A stretch of 53,788 bases of DNA from contig NZ_BOMM01000005.1 of the NCBI RefSeq assembly GCF_016862195.1, positions 1 to 53,788 of the forward strand, written 5' to 3'. The position numbers and the translations under genes were made by a program. Under the pieces are notes generated by a model. That model worked only from the letters and a program-made list of their open reading frames with translations, was not told the origin of the DNA and did no database searches. The stretch is from Paractinoplanes ferrugineus. GTDB lineage: Bacteria > Actinomycetota > Actinomycetes > Mycobacteriales > Micromonosporaceae. Shown piece after piece: positions 1 to 8,026 of this stretch (position 1 is the stretch's first letter; every line of letters begins with the position of its first letter).

Positions 1-161
1 AAGATCCCCGTCCCGCCCCGCGCAAGATCCCCGTCCCGCCCCGCGCAAGATCCCCGTCCCGCCCCGCGCAAGATCCCCGCACAGTCGCCGACAAGATCAT
101 CACCCCGCCCCGCGCAAGATCCCCAGACACCGCCCGCAAGATCACCCATCCCACCGCTCGC
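1..161. repeat. 23-bp tandem repeat array
   Basis: Units beginning AAGATC start at 1, 24, 47, 70, 93, 116, 138 and 162, giving a 23-bp period (22-24 bp at the distal end). The first three units are identical, AAGATCCCCG followed by TCCCGCCCCGCGC. Later units diverge, with the AAGATC core kept and the C-rich part drifting. The array probably begins upstream of the window. A 23-bp period is not a multiple of three, so it is not protein-coding repetition. There are no unique spacers, so it is not CRISPR. Confidence 0.85.
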
Positions 162-228
162 AAGATCCGTTTCGCCGGCCGGATGATCCGTGCGCTCGAC
201 GCTCCGCGGGCCTGAAGATCGCTGCCCG

Positions 229-400
229 CCGCATGGCCGCGCCCGCCGCATGGCCGCGCCCGAGTCGTGGCCGCGTTCGCGTCATGCCCAAGCCCGCCTC
301 ATGGCCGCGCCCGCACGATGCCTGTGTTCGGCTGCGCGATGGCTGTGCGCGCACGCGATGCCTGCGTTCGGCCACGCGATGGCCGCGTTCGTTCGCGCAC
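229..400. repeat. 17-bp tandem repeat array, degenerate
   Basis: Units with the core ATGGCCGCGCCCG recur with the ATG (once GTG) at 233, 250, 267, 284, 301 and 318, an exact 17-bp period. Looser copies follow at 339, 358 and 379 (19-21 bp steps). The first two units are identical and later ones diverge. The same stretch is open in several frames because it is about 70 percent GC, but 17 bp is not a codon multiple and no plausible protein results. Together with the adjacent 23-bp array it looks like decayed minisatellite DNA. Confidence 0.75.
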
Positions 401-1049
401 GGCGGCACGGGGGCCGCAAGATCGTTGCGCTCGGCTGCATGATCGCCATGCGGGCGGTGCCAAATCCGTCGTCGGGCTGGGCGATGCGATCACGGCTTGG
501 GGCTTGCCGGGCGGTCGGATGTCGGTTTCGCGGAACCCGGGGCGTCGGGTCCCTGCCTGGAGGGACGCGTGGGGTTCGCGGAGGTGCGGGTGGCGAGTGC
601 GCTGCCGGGATAGGCAGCGTGACCGCGAGGTGGGTGAGTGTCGAGTTGCGGTGTTACTGAGGGCATCGACCGAGTCGCAGACCCGGGGCAGTCGGTCAAG
701 ACGTGGGCAAACCGGCAAAGAAAACATAAGGCCCGGTAAGGGCCGCGAGGGTGGCATGATTCACTGAGCTTGCGGCCGGGTCCGCCGCCGCACGGCTTGA
801 CGGAGCGTGGGTATCGGCGGACTATGGAGGTGTCGCCAGTCGCGCCCACTCATGCCCATAGGTAAGCAGTCTCATGTTGGGCATGGGGCATCTGCACCTA
901 AGACCACAGGGTTTTTTGGCCTCGGCCGCGGGTGCATGAGTCTGTGCTCACGCGTGCCCGTGTGCATAGATGTGTGGTGCTTGCTGGGCGCGCGCTGCAG
1001 GCGCGTGGTTCAAAACACCCAAAGAAGCAGTGCTTCTCAAGGAGTCACC
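401..1049. other. Long stretch without a convincing gene
   Basis: Open frames here overlap on several strands and none has a recognisable protein. A possible -35 TTGACG lies at about 799 with weak -10 candidates 17-20 bp downstream, but I would not rely on it. The stretch presumably holds the promoter of the small gene starting at 1050. Confidence 0.4.
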
Positions 1050-1244
1050 ATGGCGAAGGCCCTCTTTGGCCACGTAGGTGCAGCGCCCGATCGGCGTCTG
1101 CTCGACGAGGTCACCCGACTGCGTTCCAGGGTTCAGTCTCTGGAGTTCGAGATCACCCGCCTCCGGGCGGACAATGATCGTCTCGCGGCTGCCGCCGCTG
1201 AGGCCGACGACCTCCTGCGGCTCACCGAGCCGGCGCTGACCTGA
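1050..1244 (+). CDS. Small conserved actinobacterial protein (64 aa)
   Basis: The ATG at 1050 is preceded by a strong ribosome-binding site, AAGGAG at 1039-1044. The protein begins MAKALFGHVG and then has a predicted amphipathic, coiled-coil-like helix rich in Leu, Arg and Glu (about residues 17-52, with RLRSRVQSLEFEITRLRADN as the clearest stretch). Short proteins starting MAKAL-GHVG with a following coiled coil are, as I recall, widespread in actinobacteria, but I know of no established function. The coiled coil suggests oligomerisation. The longer upstream frame reaching back to 807 has no ribosome-binding site and should be ignored. The gene lies 240 bp upstream of smc, separated by a terminator-like hairpin, so it is probably a separate unit. 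Confidence 0.75.
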   Translation: MAKALFGHVGAAPDRRLLDEVTRLRSRVQSLEFEITRLRADNDRLAAAAAEADDLLRLTEPALT

Positions 1245-1283
1245 GTTCCACCCGCCGAGACTTGGCGGTCGATCCCCCCAGCA

Positions 1284-1337
1284 GTGAGTAGTCCAGCACC
1301 AAGAAGCTCGGCACAGCTGTTCAGCACCAAGAAGTAA
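1284..1337 (+). CDS. Possible 17-codon leader peptide
   Basis: A GTG-initiated mini-frame reads V-S-S-P-A-P-R-S-S-A-Q-L-F-S-T-K-K-stop. It ends 8 nt before a GC-rich hairpin with a T-run, an arrangement like a translated attenuator leader. It contains one of two copies of the 13-mer CAGCACCAAGAAG (1293-1305, 1322-1334); the second copy covers its last codons. No clear ribosome-binding site precedes it. This is speculative and is recorded for its position only. Confidence 0.2.
   Translation: MSSPAPRSSAQLFSTKK
1293..1334. repeat. 13-bp direct repeat CAGCACCAAGAAG
   Basis: CAGCACCAAGAAG occurs at 1293-1305 and 1322-1334, 29 bp apart, in the gap between the 64-residue gene and the hairpin upstream of smc. 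The two copies are in different frames, so this is not protein repetition. It could be a protein-binding site or a chance local duplication. Confidence 0.5.
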
Positions 1338-1345
1338 CGCACCCC

Positions 1346-1380
1346 GCGCGCCTCCACTCCGTGGCGGCGCGCATCTTTTT
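1346..1380 (+). terminator. Rho-independent terminator upstream of smc
   Basis: A perfect 7-bp stem GCGCGCC (1346-1352) with GGCGCGC (1366-1372), a 13-nt loop, then ATCTTTTT (1373-1380). Stem followed by a T-run is the classical intrinsic terminator form, uncommon in DNA this GC-rich. It separates the 64-residue gene from smc and would either end the first transcript or attenuate read-through into smc. Confidence 0.75.
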
Positions 1381-1486
1381 GTCCGATTTTCCCGGGTTGA
1401 CCTTGCCGTGCGCGCCGTGCCAGGCCCGCGGACCCGGGTGCGGGTAGCCTGCTTGCCAGCCATCCGTTGCCGACCCTCGGAGATCC

Positions 1487-4400
1487 GTGCACCTCAAGAG
1501 CCTGACGGTCAAGGGCTTCAAGTCCTTCGCCTCCGCCACGACGCTGCGTCTGGAGCCGGGCATCACCTGTGTGGTGGGCCCCAACGGCTCCGGCAAGTCC
1601 AACGTCGTCGACGCCATCGCCTGGGTTCTCGGCGAGCAGGGCGCCAAGGCACTGCGCGGCGGCAAGATGGAGGACGTCATCTTCGCCGGGACCTCCGGCC
1701 GGGCGCCGCTGGGCCGCGCCGAGGTGACGCTCACGATCGACAACAACGACGGGGCCCTCCCGATCGAGTACACCGAGGTCTCGATCACCCGGCGGATGTT
1801 CCGCGACGGCGCCAGCGAGTACGAGATCAACGGCAACGCCTGCCGGCTGCTCGACATCCAGGAGCTGCTCAGCGACTCCGGCATCGGCCGGGAGATGCAC
1901 ATCATCGTCGGGCAGGGCCGGCTCGACGCGATGCTGCACGCCAAACCCGAGGACCGCCGTTCCTTCATCGAGGAGGCGGCGGGCGTACTCAAACATCGCA
2001 AGCGCAAGGAAAAGGCCATCCGCAAGCTCGACGCGATGCAGGTCAACCTCAACCGGTTGACCGACCTCACCGCCGAGCTCCGCCGCCAGCTCAAGCCGCT
2101 CGGCAAACAGGCCGAGGTGGCCCGCCGTGCCGCCGGCATCCAGGCCGACCTGCGTGATGCCCGGCTCCGGCTGCTCGCCGACGACCTGCACACGCTGCGC
2201 ACCACCCTGGACCGGGAGATCGCCGACGAGTCGGCGATGCGTGACCGCCGCCAGCAGGTGGAGGCGGAGAACCGCGAGATCCAGCGGATGCTCGCCGAAC
2301 TCGAGCACGCGCACGCCGAGGACGCGCCGTTGCTGCAGGCCGCCCAGGACACCTGGTACAAACTGGCCGCGCTGCAGGAACGTTTCCGCTCCACCGAGCA
2401 GCTCGCCAGCGAGCGGCTGCGTCACCTCGCCGCCACCGGGGACGAGGACCGGCCCGGCCGCGACCCCGACCAGTTGGTCGCCGAGGCCGAGCGGGTGCGC
2501 GAGCAGGAGGAGGAACTGCGCGAGGCGCTCACCGACGACCAGATGCGGCTGGCCGAGGCGGTGGAGAACCGGCAGGACCTGGAACGGCAGCTGGCCGCGG
2601 CCGAGGGCGCGCTGCGCAACGCCGCCAAGGCCATCGCCGACCGCCGGGAGGGCCTGGCCAAGCTGACCGGCAGCGTCAATGCGGTCCGCGCCCGTACGTC
2701 CAGTGTCGCCGAGGAGATCGAGCGCCTCGCCACCGCGCACACCGACGCCCTGATGCGCGCCGAGGCCGCCCAGGGTGAGGTCGACGCGGTGGCCGCCGAG
2801 TCCACCGAGGCCGACCGGGACAACGTCGAGCTCGACGAACGGCACGCCGAGGCGCAGGCCGCGCACGACCGGGCCGCCGCCGTGGTGCGTGAACTCTCCG
2901 ACGCCGAACGGGCGGCCGAGAAGGACGCGGCCAGTTGGAAGGCGCGCGAGGAAGCACTCGCGCTCGGTCTGCAGCGCAAGGACGGCGCGGGCGCTCTGCT
3001 CGCCCGGCGCGACCAGGTGCCGGGCATGCTCGGCGGGCTCGCCTCGCTGCTCACCGTCCGGTCCGGGCAAGAGGCCGCGATCGCCGCCGCCCTCGGCTCC
3101 CTCGCCGACGCCGTCGCACTCTCCGGTGTGGACGAGGCGATTGAGGCGATGCGTACGCTCAAGATCGCTGACGCCGGGCGGGCCGCGCTCGTCGTCGCGT
3201 CGCCCGCCGCCCCCGGCATGCAGGGCTCCCTGGAGTCGCTGCGCCCGGCGACGCCCGACGGCGCGGTCTGGGCGCCGGAGGCCGTCGACTGCCCCGAGCA
3301 GATCCGGCCCGCGATCAACCGTGCCCTGCGTGACGTCATCCTGGTCCCCGACCTCGGCACCGCCGCCCAGGTGGTGGCCGGCAACGCCGAGCTGCGCGCG
3401 GTCACCCCCGACGGTGACGTGCTCGGTGCGTTCGCCGCGGCCGGCGGTTCCGGCAAGGCCACCAGCTATATCGAGGTGCAGGCCGCGGTCGACGAGGCCA
3501 AGGCCAACCGGGCCACCGCCGAGGAGGCGATCGGGCAGCTCAAGAGCCAGCTGGTGGACGCCCGCGCGGAGGTCGCCGAGCGCAAGGACGCGGTCGGTGT
3601 GGCCGCCGCCGCCAAGCGCGCGGCCGAGGGCGAGCGCAACGCCGCCGCCCGCCGGCTCGCCGAGCTGGGGGCCGCCGCCCGCTCCGCCAAGGCCGAGAGC
3701 GAGCGCCTCGGCGCGGCCCGGCAGAAGGCCGAGGCGGCCCGCGAGAACGATCTGATGCGCCTGGCCGAGCTGGAGGAGCGCCTCGACCTCGCCGAGTCGA
3801 CCCCGCTCGACGAGGAACCGTCCACCGAGGAACGCGACACGCTCGCCGCCCTGGTGCCCCAGGCCCGGCAGAACGAGATGGAGGTCCGGCTCGCCGTCCG
3901 TACGGCCGAGGAACGCGTCTCCTCCATCGCCGGCCGCGCCGATTCGCTGATGCGCCAGGCCAACGCGGAGCGGCAGGCCCGGGAGCGGGCCGCGGCTCGC
4001 CGAGCCGCCCGCGCCCGCGGCGCCGAGATCGCCAAGGCGGTCGCGCTCGGCGCGGCCACCGCCCTGCTCCGGGTCGAGATGTCGCTGGCCGACGCGGTCG
4101 AGGCCCGTGACGAACTGGCCCGGGCCCGGACCGCCCGCGAGGCCGAGCTGCAGGAGGTTCGCGCCGCCGCCAAGCGGCTGGTCGCCGAGCTGGAGCGGCT
4201 CACCAGCGAGGTGCACCGGGACGAGATGGCCCGCGCCGAGCAGCGGCTGCGCATCGAGCAGCTCGAGGCCAAGGCGGCCGAGGACTTCTCGCTCGATGTC
4301 GACACGCTGATCGTCGAGTACGGGCCCGAGCAGCTGGTGCCGCCGAGCGCGGCCGAGACCGCCCAGGCCGAGAAGGACGGCAAGCCGGAACCCACGCCGG

Positions 4401-5065
4401 CCCCGTTCCACCGGCCGACCCAGGAGAAGCGGGCCAACAAGGCCGAGCGTGACCTCCAACTGCTCGGCAAGGTCAACCCGCTGGCGCTCGAGGAGTTCGC
4501 GGCGCTGGAGGAACGTTTCAAATTCCTCTCCGACCAGCTGGAAGACCTCAAGGCCACCCGCAAGGACCTGCTCACCGTGGTCAAGGACGTCGACGAACGC
4601 ATCCTCGAGGTGTTCGCGTCGGCGTTCGAGGACACTGCCCGCGAGTTCCAGGCCGTCTTCCAGGTCCTGTTCCCGGGCGGCGAGGGCCGGCTCGTGCTCA
4701 CCGACCCGGAGGACATGCTGACCACCGGTGTCGAGGTCGAGGCCCGCCCGCCGGGCAAGAAGATCAAGCGGTTGTCACTGCTCTCCGGCGGCGAGCGTTC
4801 GCTCACCGCGGTGGCGATGCTGTGCGCCATCTTCCGGGCCCGCCCCTCGCCCTTCTACATCATGGACGAGGTCGAGGCGGCCCTCGACGACGTCAACCTC
4901 GGCCGGCTGATTACGCTCTTCGAGCAGTTGCGGGAAAAGAGCCAGCTGCTGATCATCACGCACCAGAAGCGCACCATGGAGGTAGCCGACGCCCTCTACG
5001 GCGTCACCATGCGCGCCGGGGTGACCCAGGTGATCAGCCAGCGACTCAAGAAGGAAGAGGAATAG
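1487..5065 (+). CDS. smc: Chromosome segregation protein SMC
   Basis: SMC ATPase (1192 aa) that with ScpA/ScpB compacts and segregates the chromosome. Start is GTG at 1487. The N-terminal ATPase half begins HLKSLTVKGFKSF and has Walker A GPNGSGKS at residues 31-38. A long Ala/Glu/Arg-rich coiled coil runs from about 170 to 490, a hinge lies about 500-660, and the return coil extends to about 950. The C-terminal half carries the ABC signature LSGGE (from residue 1099) and Walker B FYIMDE (1123-1128). Length and domain order are normal for bacterial SMC. A TAGCCT hexamer at 1445-1450 could be its -10. The stop is 5 bp before the HAD gene, so the two are probably co-transcribed. ftsY, the usual next gene, lies 3 kb downstream. 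Confidence 0.98.
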   Translation: MHLKSLTVKGFKSFASATTLRLEPGITCVVGPNGSGKSNVVDAIAWVLGEQGAKALRGGKMEDVIFAGTSGRAPLGRAEVTLTIDNNDGALPIEYTEVSITRRMFRDGASEYEINGNACRLLDIQELLSDSGIGREMHIIVGQGRLDAMLHAKPEDRRSFIEEAAGVLKHRKRKEKAIRKLDAMQVNLNRLTDLTAELRRQLKPLGKQAEVARRAAGIQADLRDARLRLLADDLHTLRTTLDREIADESAMRDRRQQVEAENREIQRMLAELEHAHAEDAPLLQAAQDTWYKLAALQERFRSTEQLASERLRHLAATGDEDRPGRDPDQLVAEAERVREQEEELREALTDDQMRLAEAVENRQDLERQLAAAEGALRNAAKAIADRREGLAKLTGSVNAVRARTSSVAEEIERLATAHTDALMRAEAAQGEVDAVAAESTEADRDNVELDERHAEAQAAHDRAAAVVRELSDAERAAEKDAASWKAREEALALGLQRKDGAGALLARRDQVPGMLGGLASLLTVRSGQEAAIAAALGSLADAVALSGVDEAIEAMRTLKIADAGRAALVVASPAAPGMQGSLESLRPATPDGAVWAPEAVDCPEQIRPAINRALRDVILVPDLGTAAQVVAGNAELRAVTPDGDVLGAFAAAGGSGKATSYIEVQAAVDEAKANRATAEEAIGQLKSQLVDARAEVAERKDAVGVAAAAKRAAEGERNAAARRLAELGAAARSAKAESERLGAARQKAEAARENDLMRLAELEERLDLAESTPLDEEPSTEERDTLAALVPQARQNEMEVRLAVRTAEERVSSIAGRADSLMRQANAERQARERAAARRAARARGAEIAKAVALGAATALLRVEMSLADAVEARDELARARTAREAELQEVRAAAKRLVAELERLTSEVHRDEMARAEQRLRIEQLEAKAAEDFSLDVDTLIVEYGPEQLVPPSAAETAQAEKDGKPEPTPAPFHRPTQEKRANKAERDLQLLGKVNPLALEEFAALEERFKFLSDQLEDLKATRKDLLTVVKDVDERILEVFASAFEDTAREFQAVFQVLFPGGEGRLVLTDPEDMLTTGVEVEARPPGKKIKRLSLLSGGERSLTAVAMLCAIFRARPSPFYIMDEVEAALDDVNLGRLITLFEQLREKSQLLIITHQKRTMEVADALYGVTMRAGVTQVISQRLKKEEE

Positions 5066-5070
5066 CCGGT

Positions 5071-5691
5071 ATGCCACCGCGGGAACGCGCCCAGGCCCTG
5101 CTCATCGACCTGGACGGCGTTCTGCGTCGCTGGGACCCGACCCCGATGATCGCCGTCGAGGTCGCTTACGGCCTGGAACCGGCCGCCCTGCTCGAGACCT
5201 CGATGTCGTGGGACATCTACCGCCCCGCGGTCGCCGGCGAGATCACCGACGCCGAGTGGATGGGGCTGGTGTCGTCCCGGTTGCCGATCGACCCGGACCG
5301 GGCGGCCGAGGCGGTGGCCAAGTGGCAGGACTACCGCGGCGAGCCCGACCCCGACGCGCTGGCGTTCGTCCGCGAGGTGCGCGCGGCCGGCCGCAAGGTC
5401 GGTCTGGCCACGAACGCCACCGACCGCCTGCGCCCCGATCTGGCGGCCCTGGGCCTGGCCGACGAGGTCGACGTGGTGATCAGCTCGTGGGAGCAGAGGC
5501 TGCACAAGCCGGCGCCGGAGTTCTTCGCGCGGGCCTGCGAGCTGATCGGTTACCCGCCGAAGCAGGTTCTCTTCATCGACGACGACGACCGGGTGGTGCG
5601 CGGTGCCCGGGCCGCGGGGTTGTCGGCGTACCGCTGGAGCGGCCCGGAGCACGTGGCCTACCTGCGTAAGGCGCTGGACCTGCCGGAGTAG
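5071..5691 (+). CDS. HAD-superfamily hydrolase
   Basis: 206-residue haloacid dehalogenase-like hydrolase, probably a small phosphatase of epoxide hydrolase/2-haloacid dehalogenase type. Motif I is LLIDLDG with nucleophile D13 and acid/base D15; a small helical cap follows; motif II is GLATNATDR; the motif III lysine is K146 in HKPAP; motif IV is FIDDDD (168-173). The ATG at 5071 lies 5 bp after the smc stop, and the frame upstream of it overlaps smc and has no homology. Substrate cannot be read from sequence. Co-transcription with smc is likely from spacing, but no functional link is known to me. Only 14 bp separate its stop from that of the convergent DinB-like gene. Confidence 0.9.
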   Translation: MPPRERAQALLIDLDGVLRRWDPTPMIAVEVAYGLEPAALLETSMSWDIYRPAVAGEITDAEWMGLVSSRLPIDPDRAAEAVAKWQDYRGEPDPDALAFVREVRAAGRKVGLATNATDRLRPDLAALGLADEVDVVISSWEQRLHKPAPEFFARACELIGYPPKQVLFIDDDDRVVRGARAAGLSAYRWSGPEHVAYLRKALDLPE

Positions 5692-5705
5692 CGGGGAGCG
5701 GCGGG

Positions 5706-6230
5706 TCAGTCGCCGGTCCGGCCGTCGATGCGCTCGCGGAGGAAGTCGGCGTGGCCGTTGTGGCGGGCGTACTCCTCGATCATGTGGATGTAGACCCAGC
5801 GCAGGCTCATGGTGTGGCCGCGCGGGCTGGTGAACTCGTGCTCCAGCGGGAGGCCGGCCACCGCGCGGTCGGCGGCGGTCAGTTCGGCCCGGAAAGCGGC
5901 GAGGTCGGCGGCCGGGTCGGCGTCGGCTACGTCGTCGAAATCGCCGTCGTTGTTGTCCGCGGAGCTGTAGAGGCCGCCGGCGTCGGGGAGACCGGCCGCG
6001 CGCACCACGAACCAGCTGCGCTCGACCTCGGTCATGTGCCGGACCAGGCCGAGCAGGGTCAGGTTGGACGGCTCGACGGCGGCCGTCCGGAGTTGCTCGG
6101 CGGTCAGCCCGGCGCATTTGGTGAGCAGGGTCTGGCGCTGCCAGTCCAGCCAGCCCTGGAGCATCTCGCGCTCGGGGCCGGTGAGGGGTTCACTTTCGCG
6201 TTGCGCTTCGGGTGCGATCCAAGTGTTCAT
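5706..6230 (-). CDS. DinB/DUF664 family protein
   Basis: 174-residue four-helix-bundle protein of the DinB/DUF664 superfamily, which includes mycothiol- and bacillithiol-dependent transferases. Likely metal-ligand histidines are H65 in LVRHMTEVE and H149, H157 or H160 in the final helix (VYIHMIEEYARHNGHADF), the usual three-His arrangement. An acidic loop, about residues 90-108, lies between helices 2 and 3. Its ATG overlaps the PhoD-like stop by 4 nt (ATGA), so the two are translationally coupled. In a mycothiol-producing actinomycete a thiol-dependent transferase or detoxification role is plausible, but the substrate is unknown. Confidence 0.85.
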   Translation of the reverse strand: MNTWIAPEAQRESEPLTGPEREMLQGWLDWQRQTLLTKCAGLTAEQLRTAAVEPSNLTLLGLVRHMTEVERSWFVVRAAGLPDAGGLYSSADNNDGDFDDVADADPAADLAAFRAELTAADRAVAGLPLEHEFTSPRGHTMSLRWVYIHMIEEYARHNGHADFLRERIDGRTGD

Positions 6231-7906
6231 CGATCCGGACCGTAGCCGACCTCGGCCACCTCGAACAGGTCGCCTTCCTTGCTGGTGCCCTCCACCCGCA
6301 CGACGGCCCGCCGGCCGTCCAGGCGCAGCGTGCTGACGGCGTTGCCGAAGTAGGGTCCGGCCAGGCGACTCCAGGTCCAGGCCGGGCGGCGCACCCCGGC
6401 GGACCGGGCCAGGCCGCGCACGCCCTTCGCGGCCGCTCGGGACCAGCTGAAGCGCATCAGCGGGCGCATGAACCCCGGGACCTGATTGTGTACGGGCGAG
6501 CAGGTCAGCTGCATGACGGGGGTGCTCAGCGGCTCACCGAAGTCGGCCCGCGCGACGTACGAGTGGTGGACGTCGCCGGAGAGCACCGAGATGGTGGCCG
6601 GCGCCGCGTACGCCCCGCCCGCGCCGACCCGGTGTGTCGGTGCCCCGTCGCCGCCCTCGGCCAGCCGTTTGAACAGCTCGCCCAGGGCCGCGAAGGACCG
6701 GCCGAACGCCGCCCAGTGCTCCAGGTCGAAGGTGCGCCGCATCTTCTCGGCCAGGGCCGCCACCCGGGGGTTGCCGGAGTCGGCGGTGCGCTCGTTCCAG
6801 GCCTCCAGGTGGTGGATGGCGGGGGGCATCAGCCACGGCAGCGAGGACCCGACCACCAGGTGGTCGTAGTCGCCGTGGGCCTGGTCGACGAACCACGCCC
6901 ACTCGTGGCCCGGCAGCATCTCGCGGGCGCCCGGGGTGAGCACGCGGTTGCAACGGTTGTCGAGCATCACCAGCCGGGTTCGGCCCAGGTCGAGGGCGAA
7001 ACTCCACTGGTAACGGTCGGCGGTGGCGCTGTCGACCGTACGGCCGAAGTCGTGCAGCAGAACTGTGGCGTCGCCGGCCGTGGTGACCTTCTGGAAGAGC
7101 GGGTCGGCGTCGAGCTCGGCCGGCTCCAGGTTGCCGAGGTGCTGGTAGACCCAGTAGGAGGCGAGACCGCCGGCGATCCGCTCGATCCACCACGACTCGG
7201 CGGCCATGTCGCGGCGCCACGACTCGGAGGTGTTCCAGTCGTCGATCAGCTCGTGGTCGTCGAAGATCATCACGCTCGGCACGGTGGAGAGCAGCCAGCG
7301 GATCTCCGGGTCACGCCACGACTCGAGGTAGAGCTTGGTGTATTCGTCGAAGGTCACCACCTGGTCGGCCGGACCCTGGTGGCCGGCCGCCCGGCGGCGC
7401 TTGAGGAAGCGTTTGACCTTGGTCGAGGTGTTGTCGGCGTAGACCTGGTCGCCGAGCAGGACGATCAGGTCGGGGCGCAGGTCGGGGTTCTGCGGGTCGG
7501 TCATGAGACGACGCGCGTAGGCGTCGAGGGCGTCCGGCGGCAGGCGGCGGGCGGTCGCCTTGGGCGTCGCCTCGCGACACGATCCGAAGATCAGCCGGAC
7601 CGGGACGTCCTTCTCCAGCTCCGGGCGGGTGCGGATGACCGACGGCGGGAACGTCGACTCGGCCGACGGCCAGACCGGGCGATCATCCAGGTGTACGCGG
7701 TAGGAGCTGGCCGCGTCCGGCGTCAGGCCGTCGACGACCACGAGCGCGTAATGATGCCCGTACGCCGAGAAGGTCGACGCCGAGCCGGAACCGCCGCCTT
7801 CCGCCTCGATTCGCACGGTGGCCGGCTCGGTTGTCTCCACCCAGATGGTGGCTCGATCACCGACCACGCGTCGCAGGACAGGGCCGATGAGCAGATGTGC
7901 GGTCAC
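6227..7906 (-). CDS. PhoD-like metallophosphatase
   Basis: 559-residue protein of the PhoD-like alkaline phosphatase family, a calcineurin-like metallophosphoesterase fold. Visible signature segments: an N-terminal beta-rich domain beginning LIGPVLRRVVGDRATIWVET, FGSCRE near residue 115, LLGDQVYAD near 150, DDHELIDDWN near 215 and LSGDVHHSY near 442. These carry the Asp, Asn and His metal ligands. Classical PhoD enzymes are Tat-exported, but this protein has no twin-arginine signal or hydrophobic leader, so it is predicted cytoplasmic. It overlaps the DinB gene by 4 nt and is divergent from ftsY across 120 bp. Confidence 0.9.
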   Translation of the reverse strand: MTAHLLIGPVLRRVVGDRATIWVETTEPATVRIEAEGGGSGSASTFSAYGHHYALVVVDGLTPDAASSYRVHLDDRPVWPSAESTFPPSVIRTRPELEKDVPVRLIFGSCREATPKATARRLPPDALDAYARRLMTDPQNPDLRPDLIVLLGDQVYADNTSTKVKRFLKRRRAAGHQGPADQVVTFDEYTKLYLESWRDPEIRWLLSTVPSVMIFDDHELIDDWNTSESWRRDMAAESWWIERIAGGLASYWVYQHLGNLEPAELDADPLFQKVTTAGDATVLLHDFGRTVDSATADRYQWSFALDLGRTRLVMLDNRCNRVLTPGAREMLPGHEWAWFVDQAHGDYDHLVVGSSLPWLMPPAIHHLEAWNERTADSGNPRVAALAEKMRRTFDLEHWAAFGRSFAALGELFKRLAEGGDGAPTHRVGAGGAYAAPATISVLSGDVHHSYVARADFGEPLSTPVMQLTCSPVHNQVPGFMRPLMRFSWSRAAAKGVRGLARSAGVRRPAWTWSRLAGPYFGNAVSTLRLDGRRAVVRVEGTSKEGDLFEVAEVGYGPDR

Positions 7907-8013
7907 CGTGGGGAGAGCCTTCCACGCGGTTGTCGGGGGCGCTCCATCCTCCGTCAGAGAAGCCGGATGGCGCCACTCGTCCGGCCGACCACACGCGCCG
8001 ACGGCTCATCTGT

Positions 8014-8019
8014 CAGGAT
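8014..8019 (+). promoter_or_regulatory. Candidate -10 box of ftsY
   Basis: CAGGAT ends 7 nt before the ftsY ATG, which would give a leaderless message. It differs by one base from the TAGGAT-type hexamers found at the same distance before other genes here. No clear -35. Confidence 0.3.
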
Positions 8020-8026
8020 TTCAGCC

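Noticed and set aside
1..161. CRISPR array
   Set aside because: Repeats are contiguous with no unique spacers.
190..767. Open frames on both strands in the repeat region as genes
   Set aside because: They overlap each other, follow 17- and 23-bp repeats that are not codon multiples, and have no recognisable domain.
1133..4459. Very long minus-strand open frame opposite smc
   Set aside because: Its composition (Gly/Leu/Val/Arg-rich) is typical of an antisense shadow in GC-rich DNA; smc is clearly real.
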